From Aliivibrio_A sp016764915 (GTDB taxonomy: Bacteria > Pseudomonadota > Gammaproteobacteria > Enterobacterales > Vibrionaceae), in the NCBI GenBank assembly GCA_965224595.1, contig OZ245057.1, positions 1,240,001 to 1,304,000 of the forward strand: DNA of 64,000 bases. The letters run 5' to 3'. A model generated the notes under the pieces. It was not told the DNA's origin and did no database searches. It saw only the letters and a program-made list of their open reading frames with translations. This document shows positions 1 to 8,600 of this stretch, piece after piece; positions within the stretch are counted from its first letter, which is position 1, and every line of letters begins with the position of its first letter. A program made the translations under genes and the position numbers.

Positions 1-158
1 TTAATAAGAATAATTATTTGTTACAATAGAAAAAATAGACATCGATTCATTGAATTATGTTCATATTAGCAAAGAAGGTATGATATGAGTTAAGCTAAAT
101 ATTGTATTTATTCAATAGGTTAATTTACATACAGCTATGCTATATATGAATATTATGG

Positions 159-1616
159 GTGCATATAACATTGTTAGTTAGATCTCTTTTAGCGCTATTA
201 GCCCTATTGGTGGTAACGCCAGTTACTGCTGATACCTTGCCTCAAAAAATTGAGCGATTTCGCGATCTTTTTACTGAATCAAAATCAGCGGCTACCTATG
301 ATATTCGTCTTATTCAAGGGGATTTCCCAACGTCGCTCTTAACCCCTGAATCTATGTTACCTCAGACATCAAATTACCCCTTTAAATACATAAAGCAGCT
401 GTATCAAGCCGCAAAGATATGCAAAGGACCTTGGCCTGTGAGTCCTTTGGTTACCGATCCGTTGGTGTTCACTCGAGCAATGTGTAATGCCACCAAATTG
501 CCAACAAAATGGTTTATACGATCTGGAATGATTCACCCTGGAGGGGGGACATACGCAGCAAGATATATAGAAGAGTTTCCAGCTAGAGAGCAAGAATTAC
601 TGCCATATATGCACATTAAAGAGCGACCTTTGGCGGACAGTAACTCTATGTTAGGACGATTACAGCGCATGAAATATGATGCAGTTTCAGCATTGATCGC
701 TGGTGCTGATACCTTTGTTAGTGCCGATGAGTTGTGGTTGCGAAATGGTAATAACTACGACGTTTATAACGCTATATTGTGGAAAGCAAAACTCGAAGAG
801 TCCGATCTCTCATTCAGTTTATCTAGGCTCACCACTCACTGTTATGTCAGAACTGGTAATGTTTGTTGGGATGTAAAGAGTGACTCTAAGGTTATCTACT
901 ACAGTATTTTAGGCTTAGTCATTGCCAATATCTCGCTGATTTGTGCTTGGAGTTTTACTCGTTGGAACAGTCGCAGAAGAGATCTTAAAGATCGTATGTT
1001 AGTGCTGCAAATACTCACTCACGAACTTAGAACACCTATTGCTAGTTTAAGTCTGACTGTTGAGGGGTTCAGGCGCGAATTTGATAGATTGCCGCAGAGT
1101 GTGTATGACGAGTTTCGTCGTTTGTGTGAAGATACAAGGCGATTGAGACAGCTGGCTGAAGCAAGTAAAGATTACCTGCAATCGGAACACCAACGTTTGG
1201 CGGCAGAGTGGATCCCTTCTGTGAATGACTGGTTAAGTTTTCGCTATGAAGAGAGTGACATTGACGTTAATTTTAGCTTAAACCACGACTCTGCAGTAAG
1301 GGTGAACATTTACTGGTTAGGTAACTGCATCGATAATTTGGTGAATAATGCTTGCAAATATGGGGTAGGTACCGTTGAACTTAACGTCACTATTTGTGAC
1401 AAAAAGATAAAAATTTGCGTTAAAGATGACGGTAATTTATCTGCAAAAGATTGGAACAGATTACGAAAACCCTTTGTTAGTCAAAGTGGTTTAGGTTTAG
1501 GTTTGACCATTGTTGATTCGATGGTCAAGCGAATGGGTGGAACCTTAAAATTACAAGGTCCACCAACATCGTTTATTTTGGAGGTACCGTGTGAAACCAA
1601 CACTACTATTAGTTGA
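159..1616 (+). CDS. vxrA: VxrA-like sensor histidine kinase (DUF3404 type)
   Basis: Membrane sensor kinase of the Vibrio VxrAB (WigKR) cell-envelope stress system. An N-terminal hydrophobic signal/anchor covers about residues 4-23, then a periplasmic sensor region of about 220 residues, one membrane segment near 245-266, an H-box (ILTHELRTPIASL, His about 288) and a HATPase domain with N box and GLGLGL G box. The start is GTG at 159; neighbouring ATGs are out of frame and no good ribosome site is visible, so the start is uncertain. It overlaps the regulator gene by 26 bases. In V. cholerae this system is known to control cell-wall homeostasis, type VI secretion and biofilm. The identification rests on the unusual sensor plus the five-gene order. 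Confidence 0.85.
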   Translation: MHITLLVRSLLALLALLVVTPVTADTLPQKIERFRDLFTESKSAATYDIRLIQGDFPTSLLTPESMLPQTSNYPFKYIKQLYQAAKICKGPWPVSPLVTDPLVFTRAMCNATKLPTKWFIRSGMIHPGGGTYAARYIEEFPAREQELLPYMHIKERPLADSNSMLGRLQRMKYDAVSALIAGADTFVSADELWLRNGNNYDVYNAILWKAKLEESDLSFSLSRLTTHCYVRTGNVCWDVKSDSKVIYYSILGLVIANISLICAWSFTRWNSRRRDLKDRMLVLQILTHELRTPIASLSLTVEGFRREFDRLPQSVYDEFRRLCEDTRRLRQLAEASKDYLQSEHQRLAAEWIPSVNDWLSFRYEESDIDVNFSLNHDSAVRVNIYWLGNCIDNLVNNACKYGVGTVELNVTICDKKIKICVKDDGNLSAKDWNRLRKPFVSQSGLGLGLTIVDSMVKRMGGTLKLQGPPTSFILEVPCETNTTIS

Positions 1617-2253
1617 AGATGACCGAAATTTAGCAGAGGGGCTTATTGTGAGTCTTGAGCAAGCTGGTTATAACTGCTTACATGCAGACAAAGCAGCTGA
1701 TGTAGCCGCGTTATGGGAGCAAGCAGATTTAGTAATTTTAGATCGACAGCTACCTGATGGTGATTCGGTCTCCTTTCTTGGGCAATGGAAATTAATAAAA
1801 GATACTCCGGTGATTCTATTAACGGCACTGATCTCTGTACGGGATAAAGTGACGGGTTTGGATGCAGGCGCCAATGACTATCTAACAAAACCTTTTGCTG
1901 AAGCTGAATTATTAGCACGAGTGAGAGCCCATTTACGTAATCCAGATAGCTCGGACAACAGTGATTCAAGTAAAGTGGTCGTGGGCATTCTCTCTATTGA
2001 TACTTCAACGCGTGAAGTCAATAACGATGGCGTGCAAGTGACATTAACTCGAACAGAGTTTGACCTGCTGCTTTTTCTTGCCAGTAATGTAGGAAAAGTA
2101 TTTACAAGAGATGAATTACTTGATCAAGTATGGGGCTATAACCACTTCCCAACGACGCGCACTGTCGATACTCACATTTTGCAGTTAAGACAAAAAATTG
2201 AAAATATTGATATTGAGACACTTCGCGGCGTTGGTTATAAGATGAAAGCGTAA
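1591..2253 (+). CDS. vxrB: VxrB-like OmpR-family response regulator
   Basis: Cytoplasmic DNA-binding response regulator, the partner of the kinase just upstream. The receiver domain (about 1-115) shows the acidic pocket VEDD at 8-11, the phospho-acceptor Asp at 51 (VILDRQLPDGD) and the conserved Lys in TKPF. A winged-helix OmpR/PhoB domain fills the C-terminal half (TRTEFDLLLFL, VDTHILQLRQKIE, RGVGYKM). The GTG start at 1591 is preceded by GGAGG at a good distance and lies inside the end of the kinase gene, so translation is probably coupled. VxrB is the known output regulator of the Vibrio system. No binding site for it was recognised here. Confidence 0.88.
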   Translation: MKPTLLLVEDDRNLAEGLIVSLEQAGYNCLHADKAADVAALWEQADLVILDRQLPDGDSVSFLGQWKLIKDTPVILLTALISVRDKVTGLDAGANDYLTKPFAEAELLARVRAHLRNPDSSDNSDSSKVVVGILSIDTSTREVNNDGVQVTLTRTEFDLLLFLASNVGKVFTRDELLDQVWGYNHFPTTRTVDTHILQLRQKIENIDIETLRGVGYKMKA

Positions 2254-2257
2254 TGAT

Positions 2258-3151
2258 ATGAATAGAGTAAGCGCTAAATCGGTACTGTTAACTTTTCTTC
2301 TGGCAACAGCGTCAACGGCTGCGTTTGCTGATCATTGGTTTATAGAAAATACCTCACTGACCAATGCTCATAAACTCTTTTTAGAAGGTGATTCAACCAA
2401 AGGGTTTCAATCGTTAATCGAAGTTTGGCAACAGCTTCCTTCTACCAGCAAACAGGTACACTTAGATAAACTGATCAATTCAGTTATTGAGGTAGATTGT
2501 GGAAGATCATTGACTCAAATGGCTATGCCAGAATGGTTAGATGGGGTAACGATTGAGCGTCAGAATATACAAAGTCCGGGCCGGTTATCGCACAAACTTA
2601 TTGTGAAAGCCAATACGACATTAGAGTTAACCAAAATTAGTTTTATACGTTGGCCAGACCATGAGGTGATTAGCGAATCTAGCCCGGTGAAAAGTGATGG
2701 AAGCGAAAGTCAGTTCCAATTTAGTGCGACAACTGAAAATTTAAATACCCGAGCAAAAAGTGGTCTTTATAAGGTCGTTATTGCTGCTGGTTCGGATGTA
2801 GAGTGGGAATCTTGGGTCATTCTGGCAGAGCCTCAAAATAAAGAGATGATTCGGTGGAGTTCAAAACAGGGTTGGAGGACCTATAAAACAGGTTTGTTAA
2901 ATGAATACTGCCCATTGCCAACCTTAAATATTAATTTGTTTACTAATAAGGACTCTACATTTCATCAGGTATGGAGCAAGCAATTTGAGGGTGAGTATCC
3001 CAATCAACTTCCTAAAATAGATCTTCTTGATGACAGATACGTGTTGGCAATCTCCCTGAAACATAGACGTTGGCAAGGTAGTATTATGATATTTGATACT
3101 CAAACGATCACCAAAACCATTGATTTAAACAGTGAATTGTTTTCTGATTAA
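2258..3151 (+). CDS. vxrC: VxrC-like DUF2861 periplasmic protein
   Basis: Secreted protein of unknown biochemical function, third gene of the vxr operon. Residues 1-24 form a clear signal peptide ending in AFA. The remaining 270 residues show no catalytic motif and look like a beta-rich periplasmic domain of the DUF2861 type found almost only in Vibrionaceae. The gene starts 4 bases after the regulator stop, so it is co-transcribed and probably co-translated. Position and length match the third gene of the V. cholerae operon, as remembered. Its role is inferred to be an accessory to envelope-stress sensing; the sequence alone does not show a mechanism. Confidence 0.75.
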   Translation: MNRVSAKSVLLTFLLATASTAAFADHWFIENTSLTNAHKLFLEGDSTKGFQSLIEVWQQLPSTSKQVHLDKLINSVIEVDCGRSLTQMAMPEWLDGVTIERQNIQSPGRLSHKLIVKANTTLELTKISFIRWPDHEVISESSPVKSDGSESQFQFSATTENLNTRAKSGLYKVVIAAGSDVEWESWVILAEPQNKEMIRWSSKQGWRTYKTGLLNEYCPLPTLNINLFTNKDSTFHQVWSKQFEGEYPNQLPKIDLLDDRYVLAISLKHRRWQGSIMIFDTQTITKTIDLNSELFSD

Positions 3152-3271
3152 CGTCATACCGCAAAAATAGACGATTTCTTGTGTTGTCTGCAATTCTATC
3201 TATTTGTTCTTAAATAGTTCTTCAGTTTTATTATCCACCGCCGTTATCTTTAATGAGATGAAGTCGCAGCG

Positions 3272-4477
3272 ATGGATAACGGTATGAACCGCAAAATTTT
3301 AACGAATGCAATACTCTTTGGATGTCTATCCAGCCCAGCTCTAGTTTTAGCTGATGCAAGAACAGAAGCAATGGGGGGAGCCGGAACTGCAACAGGCAGT
3401 TATTTAGCGGGTGCCTTCTATAACCCAGCACTGGTTGCTATTTATAATCGTAAAGATGATTTTGGCATTATGTTGCCTGCCATTGGTTTTGAATATCAAG
3501 ATATCAATGATATGCGAGACAAAGTTGATGGAATGCAAGACACCATTAAGGGACTTGATATTTCCGATCCCGTAGCGGTTAATAATGCGGTCAATGAACT
3601 GAACGGCTTAGATGGGACTCGGTTTTTGATTACGGGTAGAGTTGCAGGTGCCATCGCGATACCCAACAGATTCATCTCAGCAAGTCTGTTTGTCCAAAGT
3701 TACGTTGAAGCGATTTCATTGCCAAACATAGCAACCAGTAAAGTGGGAGATGACCCAACGGAAGCTGCGATCAGACCCATCTATGATTCTACTGTCACGC
3801 TGACAGGCTTCCAAATCAGTGAAGTAGGAATTGCGTTAGCGAAATATGTTGATTTTTTAGGGCAACATTTTACTGTTGGCGTATCACCTAAATATCAGTA
3901 CTTTGGTGCTTATAACTACACGGCGACCGTTGAAGATTTTGATGTAGATAAATACAGCGACGACAAAGTAACCGATGATGCGTTTAATGTTGATGTTGGA
4001 GTCATCTGGTTTTATGGGCCATTCAGGTTGGGTTTGGCGGGTAAAAATCTAATTAAACAAGAATTGGTTACTGAGAACGTTACCGTGACAACGACAGGCC
4101 CATCAAGCTATCCGGCTTACACATCTACAGTATCAAATTATCAATACACTTATGAAATAAAGCCTCTGTACACAGTCGGTGGGGCATTTGAAACCCATTA
4201 CTTTACGTTAACTACGGATATAGATCTTAATAAAGAGACTCGATTTAAAAACTTTGATGATGATACCCGTATGTTACGCATGGGAGCAGAATTCAACCTA
4301 CTTGGGCAAATTCAGCTTAGAGGGGGTTACAGAATCGATCTAGAAGACAATTTAGAAGATACCTATACCGCGGGTATTGGCTTCTCACCGGGAGATATGT
4401 TCAGATTGGATGTAGCCGCAAGCTATGCAAATGCAGATGCCGCAGGTGTTTCAATGAATTGGTCATTTGCTTTTTAA
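3272..4477 (+). CDS. vxrD: VxrD-like TraF-type outer-membrane protein
   Basis: Probable outer-membrane beta-barrel protein with a cleavable signal peptide (cut after VLADA or nearby). Early residues carry the TEAMGGAGTATG...YNPAL pattern shared by the conjugal-transfer TraF-like and FadL/PorV-like barrels, and the C-terminus ends in alternating hydrophobic residues closing with Phe (MNWSFAF), typical of barrel assembly. About 401 residues, usual for the family. ATG at 3284 is an alternative start 12 bases downstream. A 120-base gap separates it from vxrC and a hairpin terminator follows, so it may be partly independent of the upstream genes. Function in the Vxr system is unknown to me. Confidence 0.7.
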   Translation: MDNGMNRKILTNAILFGCLSSPALVLADARTEAMGGAGTATGSYLAGAFYNPALVAIYNRKDDFGIMLPAIGFEYQDINDMRDKVDGMQDTIKGLDISDPVAVNNAVNELNGLDGTRFLITGRVAGAIAIPNRFISASLFVQSYVEAISLPNIATSKVGDDPTEAAIRPIYDSTVTLTGFQISEVGIALAKYVDFLGQHFTVGVSPKYQYFGAYNYTATVEDFDVDKYSDDKVTDDAFNVDVGVIWFYGPFRLGLAGKNLIKQELVTENVTVTTTGPSSYPAYTSTVSNYQYTYEIKPLYTVGGAFETHYFTLTTDIDLNKETRFKNFDDDTRMLRMGAEFNLLGQIQLRGGYRIDLEDNLEDTYTAGIGFSPGDMFRLDVAASYANADAAGVSMNWSFAF

Positions 4478-4514
4478 TTAACGGTATACATCTAGATCTA
4501 TTGCTACTATTATC

Positions 4515-4545
4515 TGCCCAACATTTATCATGCTGGGCATTTTTC
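4515..4545 (+). terminator. Rho-independent terminator after the TraF-like gene
   Basis: TGCCCA and TGGGCA pair around a 13-base spacer, followed by a T-rich run (TTTTTC). It lies 38 bases after the stop of the outer-membrane protein gene. Confidence 0.65.
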
Positions 4546-4592
4546 TTTTGAACCTAACAAAAGAGGGTGGGTGTCCAGTAAAGGAGTCACCC

Positions 4593-4742
4593 ATGTTTGA
4601 CGATCTACCGACCTTAAGTCATGAAGAGCAACAAGCTGCAGTTGAGAAAATTCAGAAGTTAATGGAGCAAGGTATTAGTTCTGGTCAGGCGATACAAACC
4701 ATCGCTAGTGAGATACGAAAGCAGAAAGCAGAACAAAAATAG
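4593..4742 (+). CDS. YoaH-like (UPF0181) small protein
   Basis: Small 49-residue cytoplasmic protein of the YoaH/UPF0181 family, recognised from MFDDLPTLSHEEQQAAVE and the motif MEQGISSGQAI, which closely resemble the E. coli YoaH N-terminal half. A longer reading from 4530 is possible, but the strong AAAGGAG eight bases upstream of 4593 decides the start there. The product is Glu/Gln-rich and probably helical; the molecular function is unknown. It follows vxrD after a terminator and probably corresponds to the fifth gene (vxrE) of the Vibrio vxr cluster, judged by position only. Confidence 0.75.
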   Translation: MFDDLPTLSHEEQQAAVEKIQKLMEQGISSGQAIQTIASEIRKQKAEQK

Positions 4743-4765
4743 ACACAAATTTATGCGTAATATTG

Positions 4766-4792
4766 ACCAGCCATTCTTGGCTGGTTTTTTTT
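4766..4792 (+). terminator. Strong Rho-independent terminator
   Basis: ACCAGCCA and TGGCTGGT form an 8-bp stem with a 4-base loop, followed by eight T. It closes the vxr region 24 bases after the YoaH-like gene. Confidence 0.85.
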
Positions 4793-4808
4793 GCTTGAAC
4801 CAACCTAG

Positions 4809-4940
4809 CGCACTATAACATCAAAAAGAGGCGAGGGGTAAAATCTAACGCACTATAATTCTATAACTAGGGTTCATTGCCCTTTTTGGTGCACTATAAC
4901 TCGATTTGTTTGAGGCGGCATTATTGCGCTAACGCACTTG
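4809..4940 (+). promoter_or_regulatory. Phased GCACTATAA repeat array upstream of mog
   Basis: GCACTATAA occurs at 4810, 4850 and 4891, and a shorter copy (CTAACGCACTTGG) places a fourth GCACT at 4934. The steps are 40, 41 and 43 bases, close to four DNA turns, so the copies face roughly the same side of the helix. The first, second and fourth share CTA(G/A)CGCACT. The array ends about 60 bases before the mog start codon. It is not the ModE box I know. An operator array is inferred, not shown. A further CACTATAAC is at 6381 in the next intergenic gap. Confidence 0.45.
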
Positions 4941-4997
4941 GGAAGATGAAAAAAAAACGGCATAATGTGCAGATAATTTAAGTAAGGAATAAAATAA

Positions 4998-5531
4998 ATG
5001 AGCAAAGCAAAGATTGGAATCATCACTGTAAGTGATCGTGCTAGTGCTGGTATCTATGAAGATATCTCTGGAAAGGCCATCATTGAGACGCTAAACGATT
5101 ATCTCACTTCAGATTGGACTCCAGTATATGAAGTCATCCCAGATGAGCAGGATGTGATTGAGGCTACTTTAATTCGGTTGGCTGAAGTTGAGAATTGCAG
5201 TTTAATTGTGACTACTGGCGGAACCGGTCCTGCAAAACGCGATGTAACTCCTGAAGCTACCGAAGCGGTTTGTGACAGAATGATGCCGGGTTTTGGCGAA
5301 TTAATGCGAGCAGAATCTTTGAAATTTGTTCCAACAGCCATTCTTTCTCGTCAAACTGCGGGGCTTCGCGGCGACAGTTTAATTGTTAACCTTCCTGGTA
5401 AGCCTAAGTCAATTCGTGAATGTTTGGATGCCGTTTTTCCTGCGATTCCATATTGCATCGATCTCATGGATGGACCGTTCCTTGAGTGTAACCTTGATGT
5501 GATAAAACCATTCAGACCGAAAGCGAAGTAA
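4998..5531 (+). CDS. mog: Molybdopterin adenylyltransferase Mog
   Basis: Cytoplasmic enzyme that adenylates molybdopterin before molybdate insertion. The 177 residues closely follow E. coli Mog: VSDRASAGIYED near the start, the MPT-binding LIVTTGGTGPAKRDVTPEAT, the MPGFGELMRAESL helix, AILSRQTAGLRG and NLPGKPKSIRECLDA. It is somewhat shorter than E. coli Mog, lacking an insert before PYCIDLMDGP. The start has AAGGAAT upstream. It stands alone behind a repeat array. Its product is needed by molybdoenzymes, of which one (the IdrA-like protein at 23.8-26.5 kb) is in this window. Confidence 0.9.
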   Translation: MSKAKIGIITVSDRASAGIYEDISGKAIIETLNDYLTSDWTPVYEVIPDEQDVIEATLIRLAEVENCSLIVTTGGTGPAKRDVTPEATEAVCDRMMPGFGELMRAESLKFVPTAILSRQTAGLRGDSLIVNLPGKPKSIRECLDAVFPAIPYCIDLMDGPFLECNLDVIKPFRPKAK

Positions 5532-5539
5532 TGTTAATC

Positions 5540-5578
5540 AAAAAGCCACATGGTGATGCTGTCACCATGTGGCTTTTT
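5540..5578. terminator. Bidirectional terminator between mog and the SDR gene
   Basis: A perfect 12-bp stem (GCCACATGGTGA with TCACCATGTGGC) around TGCTG, with five A on the left and five T on the right, so it works on both strands for the converging genes. Confidence 0.9.
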
Positions 5579-5594
5579 AGTGCTTAATATTATG

Positions 5595-6350
5595 CTACAG
5601 AGTTAAACCGCCATCAATATGTATGCATTGACCTGTGATATAGCTAGAGTTCGCTGAGAGCAGAAACTCAACGAGTGCTGCTGCTTCACTTGGTTGACCT
5701 AATCGTCGCATCGGAATACGCGAGGTGATATTTTTGTATGACTCATCACTTAGATCGACATGATCTGGAGAGTTCTTTTTAATATATCCCGGAACAATAC
5801 AGTTTACGGTGATTGATTTTTCTGCCACATGCACGGCTAATGACTTAACTAACGCTTCCAATCCGGCTTTAGCAGCAGCAGAGGCAGGGACAGAGTTGCC
5901 TCCATTTTGGAATTTATGTGCTAAAAAGGAGCTTACGGCAACGACTCGACCAGAAGGGGATTTTTCTAAAATTGGGAGTGTCATGTTGATTAAGCGATAA
6001 AAAGCAGCCTGAATAACTTGAAAAGAGTAAGCTAAACCCTCGTCATCAAGTTCCCCAAATGTTCTCCAGTCAGGAAAACCAGCATTACTTACAATGGCAT
6101 CTAATTGACCCAGGTTGTTAATTACGTCTAAAATCTCTTCACTGATAGCTGGATCTGTTAAATCTCCAACGACAATGAAGCTGTTGCAACGCTTATCAAT
6201 TAATCGTTGCTGTAACTGTTGCAAACCAGACAGATTTGAACCTGTGTGCATGATCAGTGTTGTATTTTCGTTAGCTAAAGTCTCACACACCGCAGCACCA
6301 ATACCACTTCCTGCTCCTGTGACCAATATGACCCTTTTTTTGTCAGTCAA
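5595..6350 (-). CDS. Short-chain dehydrogenase/reductase (SDR)
   Basis: NAD(P)-dependent oxidoreductase of the classical SDR family, 251 residues. Visible marks are the cofactor loop TGAGSGIGAAV near residues 11-21, the NAG motif (VSNAGF) near residue 90, a Ser in the VAVSSFLAH strand, and the C-terminal PSEAAALVEFLLS...ITGQCIHIDGGL typical of FabG-like enzymes. The usual catalytic YxxxK is changed: the aligned stretch reads SVPASAAAKAGLEAL, so Tyr appears to be Ala or Ser while Lys is kept. That suggests altered or lost activity. Convergent with mog. The substrate cannot be told from the sequence. Confidence 0.8.
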   Translation of the reverse strand: MTDKKRVILVTGAGSGIGAAVCETLANENTTLIMHTGSNLSGLQQLQQRLIDKRCNSFIVVGDLTDPAISEEILDVINNLGQLDAIVSNAGFPDWRTFGELDDEGLAYSFQVIQAAFYRLINMTLPILEKSPSGRVVAVSSFLAHKFQNGGNSVPASAAAKAGLEALVKSLAVHVAEKSITVNCIVPGYIKKNSPDHVDLSDESYKNITSRIPMRRLGQPSEAAALVEFLLSANSSYITGQCIHIDGGLTL

Positions 6351-6523
6351 AATAGACTCCTTAAATTAACGCGATGAATTCACTATAACCGAGTAAACAA
6401 AACTTAATCAAATAGATATGAGTAGATTTTTCTGGCTTTCAGTGTGACGTGGTCACATATGTTTTCATTCAAACTGCATTGAACTGCGGTATGATAAATC
6501 ATCAATAGCTGCTGGGGGTTAAT

Positions 6524-7423
6524 ATGGATATCGATAATAAGAGAATCACAGTTTCTTTAGTACTAGGTAGTGGTGGTGCTAGAGGAATGGCACATATTGG
6601 AGTAATACGTGAACTGGAGCGTAATGGTTTTGACATTAAATCAATCTCTGGTTGCTCAATAGGTGCCGTTATTGGCGGTGTTTTTGCAGCAGGCAAGTTG
6701 GATGAATTTGAGCAATGGGTCTGTGCGATTGATAAGGTTGATATTGTCTCACTGCTTGATATTTCATTTAGAAAAGGGGGCTTGGTTAAGGGAGATAAAA
6801 TCATCAACACCTTAAAAAAATTGGTTGGCGATCAAAATATTGAAGATTTACCTATTCCCTACACTGCTATCGCTGCTGATGTTAAAAATGAAAAAGAGGT
6901 ATGGATAAATTCAGGCTGTTTGTTTGATGCGATCAGAGCATCTATATCCTTACCCTTATTCTTTACGCCCGTAAAACACGAAGATACCTATCTGGTTGAT
7001 GGTGGAGTATTAAACCCTGTTCCCATCGCGCCGACATTCAACGATAAAACGGATCTGACCATTGCTGTGAACTTGGCAGGGTCAGTTGATGAGATTGCAA
7101 AGTTAAAAATGCAATCATCAGAAATTGAGTCGAGCCAGAGCGACATTCAATTGAACATTAAAAACTTTATCGGCCGTTTAAAAACCAATACTCGCAATTC
7201 TGTAGACGGGTGGGGATCGTATAACATCGCTACTGAGGCTTTTGATGCGATGCAAAGTACCATTGCTAGAGCGAAACTTGCGGCTTACCCACCTGACATC
7301 ACTATTGAACTTGCTCGAAATACATGTGGTACTTTCGAGTTTCATCTTGCCAGTCAATTAATAGAGCTTGGTCGTACAAAAACGAGAGAAAGCTTAAGAA
7401 AAGCGGGTATGTCGGTTGGTTAA
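6524..7423 (+). CDS. rssA: Patatin-like phospholipase (RssA-like)
   Basis: Predicted patatin-family serine acyl hydrolase of the bacterial NTE/RssA group. The oxyanion motif GSGGARGMAHIG lies near residues 15-26, the nucleophile elbow SGCSIGAVIGG near 43, and the catalytic Asp motif VDGGVLNPVPI near 160. About 299 residues, the usual length, with no signal peptide, so probably cytoplasmic or membrane-associated. A purine-rich GCTGGGGG precedes the ATG. It is divergent from the SDR gene with about 170 bases between them, so they may share a control region. The physiological lipid substrate is unknown. Confidence 0.82.
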   Translation: MDIDNKRITVSLVLGSGGARGMAHIGVIRELERNGFDIKSISGCSIGAVIGGVFAAGKLDEFEQWVCAIDKVDIVSLLDISFRKGGLVKGDKIINTLKKLVGDQNIEDLPIPYTAIAADVKNEKEVWINSGCLFDAIRASISLPLFFTPVKHEDTYLVDGGVLNPVPIAPTFNDKTDLTIAVNLAGSVDEIAKLKMQSSEIESSQSDIQLNIKNFIGRLKTNTRNSVDGWGSYNIATEAFDAMQSTIARAKLAAYPPDITIELARNTCGTFEFHLASQLIELGRTKTRESLRKAGMSVG

Positions 7424-7650
7424 TGTGGATATAGAGTGTTGATCTTATTTATGAGAGCCGCACTGTCAGGATTTTATACACTTTATCACAAGTAAGATTG
7501 AAGTAGGGTCACCAACAGCATATGCAATAAGAGGTTAACAAGTTGGCTTATTTATTGCTTATAAGTGAAATATATTGTTTTATTGCTTAACTTAAGCATA
7601 AATATTTTCAAACTACAGAGTTCTGTAAAACTTATAATAGGCATTTTTTT

Positions 7651-8514
7651 ATGAGTACTATCTTACGCAACACACTTTTACCATTAGCTGCACTTGCCCT
7701 CGTTTCTGCCGCTCCTATTGCCAACGCTGTACCGTTAGATCTTCGATTCAACGACTTCATCGAAACACCCAATGGCACTGCCGCTTTTGGTTTTGGGCCA
7801 TCATACAGCGGCACTAGCATGCACTATACCAATGTTGCTACTCAAGGTTCTGTAACGGTTGATGCACGTGTTACGGCTTATGCTTATGGTAACTACAAGT
7901 TCAATTATCATGTGCCAAATTATAATCAGACTTCTGGTGTTGAGCCAAATGGTGACATTGCATTCATATACTCAAATAGTGAAGTATATGGGTCAGGTGG
8001 TTTAACCTATATTTTTGAACTTTTTGATGGCGCAGGTGCTAAATCAGGAACGTTCAGTGAACGATATGTTGCTGACGAGTTAGCAATCATCGCCTATGAT
8101 ATCGATGGCGAAAATAACGCATTTAATTATCAAACTGAATCGCTTCGTGTATTTACCGCAGACGGTATAAGCTCTTACCAGACAGGAGCTGCTGCCGCGA
8201 GTGTGACCGCATCTTTAGAAAATGATGGAAAAGAGATTCTTTTCACCGGCCCTGGCAGTAATGTTTCTGAAAGAGATACAAGTGGAGCAGTACAGGTAAA
8301 TTACCTAAATACTGACCACTTTGTATTTCAGTTTGAATCAGAAACGTTTAAAGGCACAACAAACAATCCAGTGTTTAGTGCCATCGATGGAGATTTAACC
8401 ATCAAGATGGACGGTGATACTGTTTATGTTTCAGAGCCTGAGACGTTATTCATGATGGCAAGTGCACTTTTCGGAATGGGACTTGTACGACGCAGAAAGA
8501 ACAAAAACGCGTAA
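7651..8514 (+). CDS. Secreted protein with PEP-CTERM-like C-terminus
   Basis: Exported protein of 287 residues. Residues 1-26 are a signal peptide (LPLAALALVSAAPIANA). The middle is a Gly/Thr/Asn-rich beta domain without recognisable catalytic residues. The last 27 residues have the three-part sorting-signal form: a short VSEPETL motif, a hydrophobic helix (FMMASALFGMGL) and a basic tail VRRRKNK. That is the exosortase-processed PEP-CTERM layout, with SEPE in place of the usual PEP. No exosortase gene is in the window, so the processing enzyme would be encoded elsewhere or the signal acts simply as a membrane anchor. Function unknown. Confidence 0.72.
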   Translation: MSTILRNTLLPLAALALVSAAPIANAVPLDLRFNDFIETPNGTAAFGFGPSYSGTSMHYTNVATQGSVTVDARVTAYAYGNYKFNYHVPNYNQTSGVEPNGDIAFIYSNSEVYGSGGLTYIFELFDGAGAKSGTFSERYVADELAIIAYDIDGENNAFNYQTESLRVFTADGISSYQTGAAAASVTASLENDGKEILFTGPGSNVSERDTSGAVQVNYLNTDHFVFQFESETFKGTTNNPVFSAIDGDLTIKMDGDTVYVSEPETLFMMASALFGMGLVRRRKNKNA

Positions 8515-8540
8515 CTGATTCGTTTTAGAGCAAAGAAAAA

Positions 8541-8584
8541 GCAGTGAATGTATTGGAGCTTTCTCCATATTCACTGCTTTTTTA
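8541..8584. terminator. Bidirectional terminator
   Basis: GCAGTGAAT pairs with ATTCACTGC. Five A precede the stem and seven T follow it, so it can end both the secreted-protein gene on the plus strand and the chemoreceptor gene on the minus strand. Confidence 0.85.
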
Positions 8585-8600
8585 GTATCTGAAGTTAAAT

